From: Paracoccus onubensis
Lineage (GTDB): Bacteria; Pseudomonadota; Alphaproteobacteria; Rhodobacterales; Rhodobacteraceae
Reading direction: 5' to 3'
Length of the DNA stretch: 64,000 nucleotides
Assembly (NCBI RefSeq): GCF_003591515.1
Contig: NZ_QZCG01000015.1
Coordinates: 62,001-126,000 of the forward strand
Shown here: piece after piece, positions 32,318 through 41,098 of the stretch
Layout: each line of letters begins with the position of its first letter
Position numbering within the stretch: the stretch's first letter is position 1
The notes under the pieces: model-generated
The model's input: only the letters and a program-made list of their open reading frames with translations
Database searches by the model: none
What the model was told of the DNA's origin: nothing
Program-made: the position numbers and the translations under genes

Positions 32318-34533
32318 TCGGCGGCGGCTTCGCTTTGCTGTTCCTGTCCTTCGTCGCCCCTATCCTCTTCGGTATCGGGCCGACGGCTGGGGCGGGGCGT
32401 GTCCTCATCGGGCGTCTGTACCGGTAGCCTAATGTTTTCCTCGCGCTCGTCCAGAGGCCGGTATTGCTCGCTTGCGCCCATCGTCGCGGGCGCGGCGCCC
32501 TGTTCGCGGTCCAACAACTGTTGTTCGGGCGCAGGAGCTCCGCTTTCGGATCCTGTCACATCATTCCGTGGCTGTGGCACGATCTCCACGTCGTTATCCT
32601 CGTCCTGATCGGCGACGACCTCAACGATTTCGGGATCATTCACCGGCTCGGCATCATCCGCACTGGTCACGCCCTCGACCGTTTCCGGCGCCGCCATAGG
32701 CTCGCTGCGGACCGGCTGGCTGGACACAAGACGAAACTCTATCCGGCGGTTCTCTTCGCGGCCCTCTTCGGTGTCATTCGTCGCGATAGGCCGACTTTCG
32801 CCATACCCGCGCGAGGTCATGTTCGCCGTGTCGATGCCCGACTCGGACATTGCGGTCACTACGGCCTGAGCGCGCGCCCGCGACAAATCGGCATTGAACC
32901 CTTCCGAGCCCTGCGAATCGGTATGGCCTCCGACCTCCATCCGGAATTCCGAACAATCTGTCATCGCCTCGGCCAGCCGGTTCAGCGTCTCGGACGGATC
33001 GCCGGCGATCGTGGATTTGTTCGGCTCGAACCCGATCGTGGCTTCCGACATGATATTATTCAGCCGCCTGACGCATTCATCGCCATTGGGCAGCGCCAGC
33101 GCCGGATCAAGGCGGCGATCATAACGGATCGCAAGCTTGTAATGCGCCCCCGCCCCAAGTCGTTTCGAAAGAACCGCAGCGACATGTTCGGCAGCACGCG
33201 GATTGCCGGAATCGCCGGTCAGCTCGATGAGATCGGGCGTCACCTTCAACGATCCTTTCTGCAATCCGTCAAGCGCCTCGAGCGCGGCCATGATCTTGAC
33301 CGTCCAGCCAGCCGGAGCATTCTCGTCATTGCTCAGCTTGCCCTGAACATCGGCGAAGCGCGCGCGGGCGAAACTGTCTACCACTTCCTGCATCTTTTCG
33401 CCGGTCACGCGGCCGCGCATGCTCAGTTCCCGGCTGGGGGAAACGACAGCGGTGAATTCGAACGGCCCGGAAGAACCTTCCTCCGGCGCAGCCTCAAGTT
33501 CGGCATGCAAGGTAAAGACGTCGGGCAGCGCCTGTTCCAGATTGACGGTGGCCTTGTCGAATTCGCTGCGCTCGACGCCCGGGGGGATGGTCAGGGCAAT
33601 ATCGGCGTTGGAAATCGTGACCGTCCCCTGCCCCAGGGCGGCAACCGCGCCGATGGACGCCACGACGGCATCCGCCCAATCCGGCGAGGGCGCGCCAAGC
33701 GCCAGCGTACAACCGACCTGTCCCTTGGCCCCGGCTCTGATTGCTGCTCTCAGAATACGTTCCCGACCGGCCTCGTTATCGGCTGCGCAGGCATCGAAGC
33801 GCGCACCCTGATCGTCAATCAGAAAGCGCGTGGTGAATGGCGCGATGACCGGCCGCGGCGCGGATATATCGGTTTCAAGCTTCACGCCTTGCGGGCGCAA
33901 ACGGTTCAGTTCGGTTTCCAGCCTGCCCTTCTCGTCCCGGCTTTCGGCAAGGATGCTGATCCTGACCGCTCTGGGCTCGATCGAAATCTTCGCCTGACGT
34001 GCAAGCTGTGCCGCGCGCATGGCGAAATTCAGCGAATCTTCCCAGGTGTCGGGCGCCGGATAATCGGCCTGCTCAAGCAAATCCGTCACTTTCGGAGCAG
34101 CCGTCTCGCGTTCCAGCATGCCGACCAGCGCCTTGCGGTCGGTCGAGGCGGGAACAAGGCCGATCAGGGAAATCCCGTCATCGTTCCGCAAAAGCTCGAT
34201 CGTGAAGTCGGGCGCGACAACGGGCTTCGCGGCGGTCACGGTGATCTCATCCACGATCCGGCTAGAGTCCACGATCTTGCCTGCCTCGGTGACAGCGCGA
34301 AATCGCTCGACCTCGTCCGGCGCGGTGCCCGAAAGCCTGACCTGCAACCCGTCGCTTCTGACCTGAACCCAATCCTGCCCGGCAGAGATCATCGCCGACC
34401 TGACCCCTGCCTCGGAACGTTTCTCGATGAAATCGGTCCCTTCGCGCGCCCCGTACCAGCACAGGCCGGCGACCCCGGCAAGGACGACGACAGTCGCCAA
34501 TCTGTTTGACACGCCTTTACGGGACGACGCCAT
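32314..34533 (-). CDS. Large OmpA-family envelope protein with N-terminal membrane anchor
   Basis: From ATG 34533 the protein has 739 residues. It has one N-terminal membrane segment (LATVVVLAGVAGLCWYG), then a BON-like stretch (QVRSDGLQVRLSGTAPDEVERFRAV) and further repeats of similar beta-alpha units (TLEGLVP-like segments around residues 120, 200 and 380). An OmpA peptidoglycan-binding domain follows at about 520-640 (GFEPNKSTI, VGGHTDSQGSEGFNADLSRARAQAV, GYGESRPIATNDTEEGREENRRIEF). The final 100 residues are acidic and disordered. A GTG at 34542 is an alternative start. It is coupled to the downstream coiled-coil gene. A role in tethering the envelope is likely. Confidence 0.85.
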   Translation of the reverse strand: MASSRKGVSNRLATVVVLAGVAGLCWYGAREGTDFIEKRSEAGVRSAMISAGQDWVQVRSDGLQVRLSGTAPDEVERFRAVTEAGKIVDSSRIVDEITVTAAKPVVAPDFTIELLRNDDGISLIGLVPASTDRKALVGMLERETAAPKVTDLLEQADYPAPDTWEDSLNFAMRAAQLARQAKISIEPRAVRISILAESRDEKGRLETELNRLRPQGVKLETDISAPRPVIAPFTTRFLIDDQGARFDACAADNEAGRERILRAAIRAGAKGQVGCTLALGAPSPDWADAVVASIGAVAALGQGTVTISNADIALTIPPGVERSEFDKATVNLEQALPDVFTLHAELEAAPEEGSSGPFEFTAVVSPSRELSMRGRVTGEKMQEVVDSFARARFADVQGKLSNDENAPAGWTVKIMAALEALDGLQKGSLKVTPDLIELTGDSGNPRAAEHVAAVLSKRLGAGAHYKLAIRYDRRLDPALALPNGDECVRRLNNIMSEATIGFEPNKSTIAGDPSETLNRLAEAMTDCSEFRMEVGGHTDSQGSEGFNADLSRARAQAVVTAMSESGIDTANMTSRGYGESRPIATNDTEEGREENRRIEFRLVSSQPVRSEPMAAPETVEGVTSADDAEPVNDPEIVEVVADQDEDNDVEIVPQPRNDVTGSESGAPAPEQQLLDREQGAAPATMGASEQYRPLDEREENIRLPVQTPDEDTPRPSRRPDTEEDRGDEGQEQQSEAAAE

Positions 34534-34595
34534 CTGCGGCACCTCGGGGTTGTTGCAAGCCGGGAAGGTCTAGCCCCGGCATCCGGCTGGCGCAA

Positions 34596-35534
34596 TCACA
34601 CAAGTCCCGCCAATGCGAGAAATATCGCCAGTATCAGCCCGGCATCGCGATTCGAGAGGAACAGGCGCAGGCAGATATCATTTTGATCTGGCTTGAAAAT
34701 TCTCAGCTGCCAGAACAGATGACCCGCGAACCCGGCCAACCCCAGCCAGCCTATCAACAGATTGCGACCCGTAAGTGAGATCGCCACCGCCAGAAGCAGA
34801 ACCGTCAGCAGGGCAAAGCCGCCCAGAATGCGCGGGCTGTCATCGCCGAACAGGCGGGCGGTGGATTTGACGCCGATCAGCGTGTCGTCCTCGATATCCT
34901 GATGGGCATAGATCGTGTCGTAGAATATCGTCCAGGCGATGCCCGCCAGCCACGCAATCACCGGCGCCATATCCAGCCGCCCCATATGCGCCGTATAGGC
35001 CAGCATGACGCCCCAGTTGAAGGCAAGGCCCAGAAAGATTTGCGGCCACCATGTGAAGCGCTTGGCGAAAGGATAGATCGCCACCAGCGCCAGAGACGCC
35101 ACGCCCATCCAGATCGCGGCAGAGCCAAGGGTCAGCAGGATCACGAAGCCCACCAGAGCCTGCGCGACCAACCAGATATAGGCCCCTTGCAGCGTCACCC
35201 TGCCCGATGGCAATGGGCGGGATCTGGTGCGAGCCACCTGATCGTCGATCTTCCGGTCGGTGATATCGTTCCATGTGCAACCGGCCCCGCGCATCACCAG
35301 CGCCCCCAGCCCGCAGACAATCGCGATCCACAGGTCGCGCCACAGGGGCATATCCGCCATCATCGCCAGCCCGATCCCCCACCAGCAGGGCAGCAGCAGC
35401 AGCCATGTTCCGATGGGCCGGTCGGCGCGGCTCAAATGCAGAAACGGCCTCCATGCTTCCGGCGCATAGCGGTCCACCCAGTTTCCGGCGGGCGCATCTG
35501 CGACTGTCTCTGGCTTTTTCGTCTGGCTTTGCAT
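34596..35534 (-). CDS. ubiA: 4-hydroxybenzoate polyprenyltransferase
   Basis: The 312-residue protein has about eight membrane helices and the two aspartate-rich motifs of UbiA prenyltransferases: NDITDRKIDDQVARTRSRPL in the first half and DTIYAHQDIEDDTLIGVKS in the second. It attaches the polyprenyl chain to 4-hydroxybenzoate at the inner membrane, the committed step of ubiquinone synthesis. It is divergent from rsmE with only 14 bases between the start codons, so their promoters overlap each other's coding ends. Confidence 0.94.
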   Translation of the reverse strand: MQSQTKKPETVADAPAGNWVDRYAPEAWRPFLHLSRADRPIGTWLLLLPCWWGIGLAMMADMPLWRDLWIAIVCGLGALVMRGAGCTWNDITDRKIDDQVARTRSRPLPSGRVTLQGAYIWLVAQALVGFVILLTLGSAAIWMGVASLALVAIYPFAKRFTWWPQIFLGLAFNWGVMLAYTAHMGRLDMAPVIAWLAGIAWTIFYDTIYAHQDIEDDTLIGVKSTARLFGDDSPRILGGFALLTVLLLAVAISLTGRNLLIGWLGLAGFAGHLFWQLRIFKPDQNDICLRLFLSNRDAGLILAIFLALAGLV

Positions 35535-35548
35535 AGCGTCTGCCCATC

Positions 35549-36280
35549 ATGGCAAGGATCAGGCTTTACATAGATCACCCGATGGCCAAGGGACAACCCG
35601 TCCCGGTCGAGGCCGCACAGGCGCATTACCTGTCGGGCGTCATGCGCCTGCGTGTGGGCGACGACATCCTGGTCTTCAACGGACGCGACGGCGAATGGTC
35701 GGCGCGGATCGTTCAGATCGGGAAACGCGGCGGAAGCCTTGAGATTGTCGCGCAGACCGCACCGCAGCGCGATCCCCCGGATCTCTGGCTGCTCTTCGCG
35801 CCGATCAAGAAGGCGCGCACCGATTTCATCGTCGAGAAAGCCGCCGAGATGGGTGCCGCCCGGATCCTGCCGGTGCAGACCGAATTCACCAATTCCGAGA
35901 GGATCCGGCAAGACCGGCTGCAAGCCCATGCCATCGAGGCGGCCGAGCAATGCGGCGGGACCTATGTGCCCGAGGTCGGCGATCTTGTTCCCCTGCCGCG
36001 GCTTCTTGATGACTGGAACGAACGGCGGCGGATTCTGTGGGCGGATGAGGTCATGGCGGGTCCCGTCCAGACATTATCGGAACTGCCTCGCGGTCCGTGG
36101 GCGATTCTTGTCGGCCCCGAGGGCGGTTTCTCTGATGCGGAGCGCGCGCGGCTGTCCGGGATGGCCGCAGTGACGCGAATCAGCCTTGGGCCGCGTATCC
36201 TGCGTGCCGATACCGCTGCCGTTGCGGCAATGACCTTGTGGCAGGCGGTGCTGGGCGATTGGCAAAAGGGCCCCGATTGA
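35549..36280 (+). CDS. rsmE: 16S rRNA (uracil(1498)-N(3))-methyltransferase
   Basis: The 243-residue SPOUT methyltransferase modifies U1498 of 16S rRNA using S-adenosylmethionine. The N-terminal PUA-like domain (ARIRLYIDH ... LRVGDDILVFNGRDGEW) is followed by the trefoil-knot domain with KARTDFIVEKAAEMGAARILPVQTEFTN, HAIEAAEQCGG, ILVGPEGGFSDAE (the SAM-binding loop) and the final LGPRILRADTAAVAA. Length and motifs are typical. Confidence 0.95.
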   Translation: MARIRLYIDHPMAKGQPVPVEAAQAHYLSGVMRLRVGDDILVFNGRDGEWSARIVQIGKRGGSLEIVAQTAPQRDPPDLWLLFAPIKKARTDFIVEKAAEMGAARILPVQTEFTNSERIRQDRLQAHAIEAAEQCGGTYVPEVGDLVPLPRLLDDWNERRRILWADEVMAGPVQTLSELPRGPWAILVGPEGGFSDAERARLSGMAAVTRISLGPRILRADTAAVAAMTLWQAVLGDWQKGPD

Positions 36281-36465
36281 ATAACCGACCCGGCAAAAGC
36301 CACAAATATGCCGCATTGCAGCATTGACCAAAAAATTCACCTATTACGCGAAAAATGCATAGCTGCATTGCCATTTATGCGCCTACAATTCTGCAACTGC
36401 ACAATCTATCTCCTGCTTATCCGAAACATGCCCGCAGATCGGGCAATCTGAATACAGGTGATAAG

Positions 36466-36660
36466 ATGTCCGTCATTGAAACGAACCGCAGCGTAGCCGT
36501 TGGCGGGGTTGGCAATGTCGTCGCAAAATTGGTCTCGATGATCGGGTCGTGGAATGAAGCACGCAAGACCCGTCGTGAGCTGAGCCGCCTGTCGGACCGT
36601 GAACTGGACGATATCGGCCTGAACCGCGGCGACATCGAGCGGATTGCACGCGGCTACTGA
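36466..36660 (+). CDS. DUF1127 small protein
   Basis: The 64-residue protein ends with the DUF1127 motif (TRRELSRLSDRELDDIGLNRGDIERIARG), a basic helical hairpin. Similar small arginine-rich proteins in alphaproteobacteria bind RNA-related partners or influence phosphate and carbon responses. The upstream frame from 36355 is not conserved; ATG 36466 follows GGTGATAAG. A clear terminator follows 22 bases after the stop, so it forms its own transcript. Confidence 0.88.
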   Translation: MSVIETNRSVAVGGVGNVVAKLVSMIGSWNEARKTRRELSRLSDRELDDIGLNRGDIERIARGY

Positions 36661-36681
36661 GCCAAAGCAACCAGATGAACG

Positions 36682-36716
36682 AACCCCCGGAGGTTGCAAC
36701 TCGCGGGGGTTTTTTC
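36682..36716 (+). terminator. Rho-independent terminator after the DUF1127 gene
   Basis: AACCCCCG (36682-36689) and CGGGGGTT pair across a loop of about 14 bases, and a run of six T residues follows. This is the strongest terminator shape in the window. Confidence 0.88.
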
Positions 36717-36939
36717 ATGCCCGAAGCGATGCGGGCCATCCGTTCTCGAAACCGGTGCCGGCATCTTTACCGGATAATGACTGCCGGGACACAACACTGC
36801 GCTCCGGCAGGTTCGTTCAATCGCCCGGATTCACCGCGTGATCAGATGGCGCGCGGCGCGCTCGACCGCCTCGCGGGCATAGACCAGCGGGGCATATTCG
36901 CCCGCCGCCAAAGCGGCGCCAGATCGCGGTAATACGCGC

Positions 36940-37079
36940 TCATCGGACCTCCAACGTCGCAACGTCGTTAATTAAACCAATTTCGAGATCGTCAAAGCCG
37001 CCCTGCGCCCAAAGCCGCAGGATCGAGCGCCCTATACGCCGAACCCGTTCAACGCGACGCGCGTCCTTGCCGCTGTCAT
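36940..37079 (-). pseudogene. 5' remnant of a glyceraldehyde-3-phosphate dehydrogenase gene, frameshifted
   Basis: On the minus strand an ATG at 37079 opens MTAARTRVALNGFG, then a single-base loss (near 37040) moves the frame to RIGRSILRLWAQGGFDDLEIGLINDVATLE. Joined, this is the N-terminal NAD-binding motif of GAPDH (xxNGFGRIGRxxLR ... INDxA). The similarity ends at about 36946. In another frame, 36831-36939 gives AGEYAPLVYAREAVERAARH with a stop, which I cannot assign. The remnant sits directly beside the start of the metabolic island, so the gene appears to have been broken by, or during, its insertion. Confidence 0.7.
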
Positions 37080-37111
37080 ATCGCTTCCACCTCTACGACG
37101 CTGGTTGATAT

Positions 37112-40057
37112 TCAACGTTTGGCTAACGCTCTATCCAACACCAACGCGACATGGATCGCATCGCGCCCTGTTCCATCATGGATTTGGTGCCTGCAACTGG
37201 TGCCGTCTGCGACAATGAGGTCGTCAGTTCCTGCTTTGCGAACAGCTGGCAGAAGTGAGAGCTCTGCCATTTTCTTCGACACCTCGATGTTTTCGGCGGC
37301 GTATCCAAATGCTCCCGACATACCGCAACAGCTGCTCTCGATAACCTTGAGTTCCAATCCAGGAATGCTACGCAAGACAGTCTCTACTGGTCCCATGGCG
37401 GCGAACGCTTTCTGATGACAATGGCCATGCAGGTGAGCAACTTTGCCACCCTGATCGGCGAGTGGCAGCGTGATGGTCCCTTCCTTAAGATCGGCAGCCA
37501 AGACCTCTTCAAAAAGAAGTGCCTTACCCTTGATGAAGTCTGTCTCAGCGTTCGGTAAGAGCACGGTCATTTCATCACGAAAACTCATAATGCATGATGG
37601 CTCCAGCCCGACGACACGCGCCCCACGTGCAATATACGGGCGCAGCGCATCCAGCGCTCGCTGCGCCTCGGCACGCGCAGCGTCCGTCTGGCCAGAAGCA
37701 AGATAAGTTCTTCCACAGCACATAGGGCGGCTGTGATCCGTTGGCTGAACCCGATGTAACCGATATCCTGCGGCGATCAGCACTCGCTCCGCAGCTTCGA
37801 GATTCTCACGCTCAAAATAGCGGTTGAATGTGTCGCCGAACAACACGAGGTCGAGGCCATCACCTTTGACGTCACCCGGCCGGGCGGGCAGTCGCGTTTC
37901 AACCCAGGGCTTACGCCATTTCGGCAAGGTTCGCTCTGCAGAAAAGCCGAGGATCTTTTCAGAGACCCTGGCGATCAGGGGAATTCGATCTCGCAGGTTC
38001 AAGAGTGGCGCAATCCAGCTCGCATACCGCGCGTAAAGTGGCAAATGCGCGATCAGCTTCTCACGCAAGGGCAGCCCGTGCTTTTTATAGTAGTGGTGAA
38101 GGAATTCAATTTTCATTCGCGCCATATCGACGCCCGTGGGACAATCGCGCTTGCAACCTTTGCACGAGACGCACAGATCCATCGTTGCCTTCATGCCCTT
38201 CGAGGTGAAAGCATCGGGCCCAAGTTGGCCTGACATCGCCAAGCGCAAAGTATTGGCGCGCCCGCGCGTCAGATGCTGTTCATCCTTCGTCGCACGATAG
38301 GAGGGACACATGGTCCCGCCGGCCAGCTTGCGACAGGTCCCATTATTGTTGCACATCTCGACAGCGCCACCGAGGCCACCCCATTCCGACCAATCCAATG
38401 CGGTCGCGCCTCCGGCAATGGTGACAGCATAGTCGGATTTGAATCGCATCAGGCTGCGATCGTCCATTTTAAGGGGCCGGACGATCTTGTTCGGGTTTAA
38501 ACGGTTCTGGGGATCGAATTCGTCTTTCACCTGCTCAAATGCACGCGTCAGTTTTGCCCCGAACAGCGGCTCGATAAACTCTGAGCGCGAAATACCGTCA
38601 CCGTGCTCCCCTGAATACGAGCCTTTAAAACGCTTAACGAGATCGGCAGTCTCCTCCGCAATCTCGCGCATTTTCCGGACGCCATCGGCCTCCTTCATAT
38701 TCAGGATTGGGCGCACGTGTAGACAGCCCACCGAGGCATGAGCATACCATGTCCCAACGGTGCCGTGTTTGGTGAACACATCGGTGACTGCGTCGGTGTA
38801 GTCTGCCAAATGTTCAAGTGGAACTGCGCAATCCTCAATGAACGAGACGGGTTTGCCATCACCCTTCATCGACATCATGATGTTCAGGCAGGCCTCTCTG
38901 ACCTCCCAGACAGGTTTTTGACGTGCAGGCTCGATGACTTCGACGACCGCATCTGGATATCCGTAGTCGGACATACATTGATCAAGCCGCTTGAGATCGC
39001 GTTTTAGCGATTCGAGATCATCGCCAGCAAACTCTACGAGCAACAGACAGTTCGGTGTGCCCTTGGTGATATCACCCAATGTCTTCACGAAGAGCGGGAT
39101 ATCACTGCCCAGCACCAGGACATTATTATCCACGAGTTCGACAGCAGCCGGATCCAGCGCGACGATATGCTGCGTTGTCTCCATCGCATCACGGAACGCC
39201 GGAAAATGACACACCCCCATCACACGGTGCTTTGGCAAGGTCGACAGTTTCAGCGTTACGCCGGTTGTCAGCGCGAGCGTGCCTTCGGAACCGACTAGCA
39301 AACGCGAATAATTCGGCTGGTCAGGCAATAACTCATCAAGGTTGTAACCGCCAACGCGCCGCTGAACTTTAGGAAAGATTGTCTCTATGTCGGTGCGATG
39401 AAGTCGAGCCAGAGCGGTGAGCCGTTGCATCATAGCTTGCATGCGCAAGGACATGTCTTTAGGAAGCGAGGCGCCGAGCGAGAACGCCTCTCCGTCATAC
39501 AGCATCCCGTCAATAGCCAGAACGTTGTCAACAGTCTTGCCGAAGCGCAAAGACCGCGCCCCGGAAGAGTTGTTACCGCACATCCCACCGATGGTGCAGC
39601 GTGACGCCGTTGATGGTTCGATGGGAAAAAACAGCCCGTCCTTGCGAAGCATGTCATTGAGACTGTTCAAAACCGTGCCGGGCCGAACTCGAACGGTCCT
39701 CGCAATGGGATCGTATTCTGTCACACCACTAAAATGACGCGACATGTCAAGTATCAGACCGTCTCCGATAGGCTGTCCGTTCTGCGACGTCCCGCCTCCA
39801 CGCGCGATAACCGGGATGCCATGCTCTCCAGCTATTTGGAGTGCCGCGGAAATGTCAGCTTCGGATTTTGGGAAAGCTACAGCTTTTGGGATGATCTGAT
39901 AAATAGATGCGTCTGTGGCATAGCGCCCGCGCGTGAATATGTCAAAGCGGACCTCGCCCTCCAGCGCCCTCTCAAGCGATGACTCGAACGCCAACCGGCG
40001 CGATGCGTTCCGTGCTGCAGGCGGAGCAGAAGTTCTGGCAGGAGCGTTCATCTTCAT
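37112..40057 (-). CDS. FAD-linked 2-hydroxyacid dehydrogenase with Fe-S and CCG domains (YdiJ/GlcD-GlcF-like fusion)
   Basis: The protein has about 981 residues. The N-terminal half is a PCMH-type FAD-binding oxidase (VIARGGGTSQNGQPIG, GMCGNNSSGARSLRFGKT, LLVGSEGTLAL). The C-terminal half has Fe-S cysteines (CNNNGTC ... TMCPSY; CVSCKGCKRDCPTGVDMA) and two cysteine-rich CCG-type blocks (CCGRTY, HGHCHQKA and SSCCGMSGAFGY). This resembles E. coli YdiJ and glycolate oxidase GlcD plus GlcF joined. By context it probably oxidises glycolate (or another 2-hydroxyacid) to glyoxylate to feed the bhc genes. ATG 40057 or 40051 are likely starts; 40114 is possible. Its base composition is less GC-rich than the core genes. 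Confidence 0.85.
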   Translation of the reverse strand: MKMNAPARTSAPPAARNASRRLAFESSLERALEGEVRFDIFTRGRYATDASIYQIIPKAVAFPKSEADISAALQIAGEHGIPVIARGGGTSQNGQPIGDGLILDMSRHFSGVTEYDPIARTVRVRPGTVLNSLNDMLRKDGLFFPIEPSTASRCTIGGMCGNNSSGARSLRFGKTVDNVLAIDGMLYDGEAFSLGASLPKDMSLRMQAMMQRLTALARLHRTDIETIFPKVQRRVGGYNLDELLPDQPNYSRLLVGSEGTLALTTGVTLKLSTLPKHRVMGVCHFPAFRDAMETTQHIVALDPAAVELVDNNVLVLGSDIPLFVKTLGDITKGTPNCLLLVEFAGDDLESLKRDLKRLDQCMSDYGYPDAVVEVIEPARQKPVWEVREACLNIMMSMKGDGKPVSFIEDCAVPLEHLADYTDAVTDVFTKHGTVGTWYAHASVGCLHVRPILNMKEADGVRKMREIAEETADLVKRFKGSYSGEHGDGISRSEFIEPLFGAKLTRAFEQVKDEFDPQNRLNPNKIVRPLKMDDRSLMRFKSDYAVTIAGGATALDWSEWGGLGGAVEMCNNNGTCRKLAGGTMCPSYRATKDEQHLTRGRANTLRLAMSGQLGPDAFTSKGMKATMDLCVSCKGCKRDCPTGVDMARMKIEFLHHYYKKHGLPLREKLIAHLPLYARYASWIAPLLNLRDRIPLIARVSEKILGFSAERTLPKWRKPWVETRLPARPGDVKGDGLDLVLFGDTFNRYFERENLEAAERVLIAAGYRLHRVQPTDHSRPMCCGRTYLASGQTDAARAEAQRALDALRPYIARGARVVGLEPSCIMSFRDEMTVLLPNAETDFIKGKALLFEEVLAADLKEGTITLPLADQGGKVAHLHGHCHQKAFAAMGPVETVLRSIPGLELKVIESSCCGMSGAFGYAAENIEVSKKMAELSLLPAVRKAGTDDLIVADGTSCRHQIHDGTGRDAIHVALVLDRALAKR

Positions 40058-40229
40058 CCACTTTCTTGCTTTCGAAACGCAGCCGCGCTTCGTTGACTGG
40101 ATTGTCGGAATCAAAGAGGCAGTGCCCCGGCGGACGTTTGCCGGGACGGCCGGGGTGGATTGTCCCGACGGACTCCATCGACGCTAAAGCTGCTCTTCTC
40201 CTCCTCGGCACCACTGACGAATCGCCAAA

Positions 40230-40267
40230 ATGCATTCAAGATCTATCTAAGAAGAAAAATGAATTCA
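40230..40267. promoter_or_regulatory. Two ATG(A/C)ATTCA motifs upstream of the dehydrogenase gene
   Basis: ATGCATTCA (40230-40238) and ATGAATTCA (40259-40267) lie 29 bases apart, 170-210 bases upstream of the dehydrogenase start and directly after the end of the first GntR gene. The same 9-base pattern recurs in the other promoter gaps of the island, so these are candidate binding sites for one of the two GntR proteins. This is an inference from recurrence only. Confidence 0.4.
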
Positions 40268-40299
40268 ATATTAAAATATCGCCGGATCAGTCAGCGCCT

Positions 40300-40983
40300 T
40301 CAGTTGCCGCTGTCATAGGCTATGACAGCGGCCTTCGTCCTGCGAAGATGATTGAAAAGAATTTCTGCGGCATCGCCGCTGGCCCGGCGACGCAAGGCAT
40401 CCAGCAGCAATTCATGCTCTCGGACCGCCTCTTTCCATCTCTCACCATTTTCCCCGAGATTCGCTGCATAACGCACCCTGCGAAGCCGGTCTTGGAGTGA
40501 TCTTGCAGTCTCAAACAACGGCTGATTGTCCGCTGCCGCGAAGAGAGCGGAGTGTATCTCTTGATTATCCGAAAAGTAGCCAGGTCGATCACCGCGAAGA
40601 TAGTGGAGATACATTGAGCGATGGAGCTCTTCTATCCTATCAAACTGTTCTGCCGTCATTTTTTCGCACGCCAGTCGGCCTGCGAGCGCCTCCAGCCCCG
40701 CCATCAAATCAAACAACTCGGCGATCTCGACTGCCGACAGCGCCTTCACTCTGGCACCCCGGTTGGGCAAAAGTTCAATCAAACCTTCAGACGCCAACAC
40801 CTTGAGGGCTTCGCGCAAAGGTGTCCGGGAGACGCCCAGCATTTCGCATAGCTCGCGCTCGGGTATGCGGCCCCCGTCTGGAACATTGCCCTCGACTACG
40901 AAAGCGCGCAGTTGCGGAAGTATTTCATTGTGAAGCGTCCCGCCCCGCTCTGTCGGAGGCACTAAAGTTTGCTCATCGTTCAC
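40300..40983 (-). CDS. GntR family transcriptional regulator, FCD subfamily (first of two)
   Basis: The protein has 227 residues. The N-terminal winged helix (GGRIPERELCEMLGVSRTPLREALKVLASEGLIELLPNRGARV) is followed by an all-helical FCD ligand domain with metal/ligand histidines (NQEIHSALF, EHELLLDAL, FNHLRR). FCD regulators usually answer to organic acids. A start at GTG 40983 gives an N-terminus that lines up with the paralogue at 41099-41776 and follows GAGGA; the longer ATG 41007 would overlap a palindromic operator candidate. It is transcribed toward the dehydrogenase gene. Confidence 0.88.
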   Translation of the reverse strand: MNDEQTLVPPTERGGTLHNEILPQLRAFVVEGNVPDGGRIPERELCEMLGVSRTPLREALKVLASEGLIELLPNRGARVKALSAVEIAELFDLMAGLEALAGRLACEKMTAEQFDRIEELHRSMYLHYLRGDRPGYFSDNQEIHSALFAAADNQPLFETARSLQDRLRRVRYAANLGENGERWKEAVREHELLLDALRRRASGDAAEILFNHLRRTKAAVIAYDSGN

Positions 40984-41005
40984 GCTTGGGTATCCTCGGC
41001 TTCTC

Positions 41006-41022
41006 ATTGTACATAATACAAT
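41006..41022. promoter_or_regulatory. Palindromic operator candidate upstream of the first gntR
   Basis: ATTGTA-CATAA-TACAAT is a perfect 6-base inverted repeat with a five-base spacer, 23 bases before the GTG start. The TTGTA/TACAA half-site spacing resembles operators of FadR-type GntR proteins, so autoregulation is plausible. Binding has not been shown. Confidence 0.5.
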
Positions 41023-41098
41023 TTTAGCGTTTGGCGGTGCAAGTAGCAAAAAATGAATTCAAATAACCTTCAGACTCTATCGTGTCGCGCCGAGTTCC

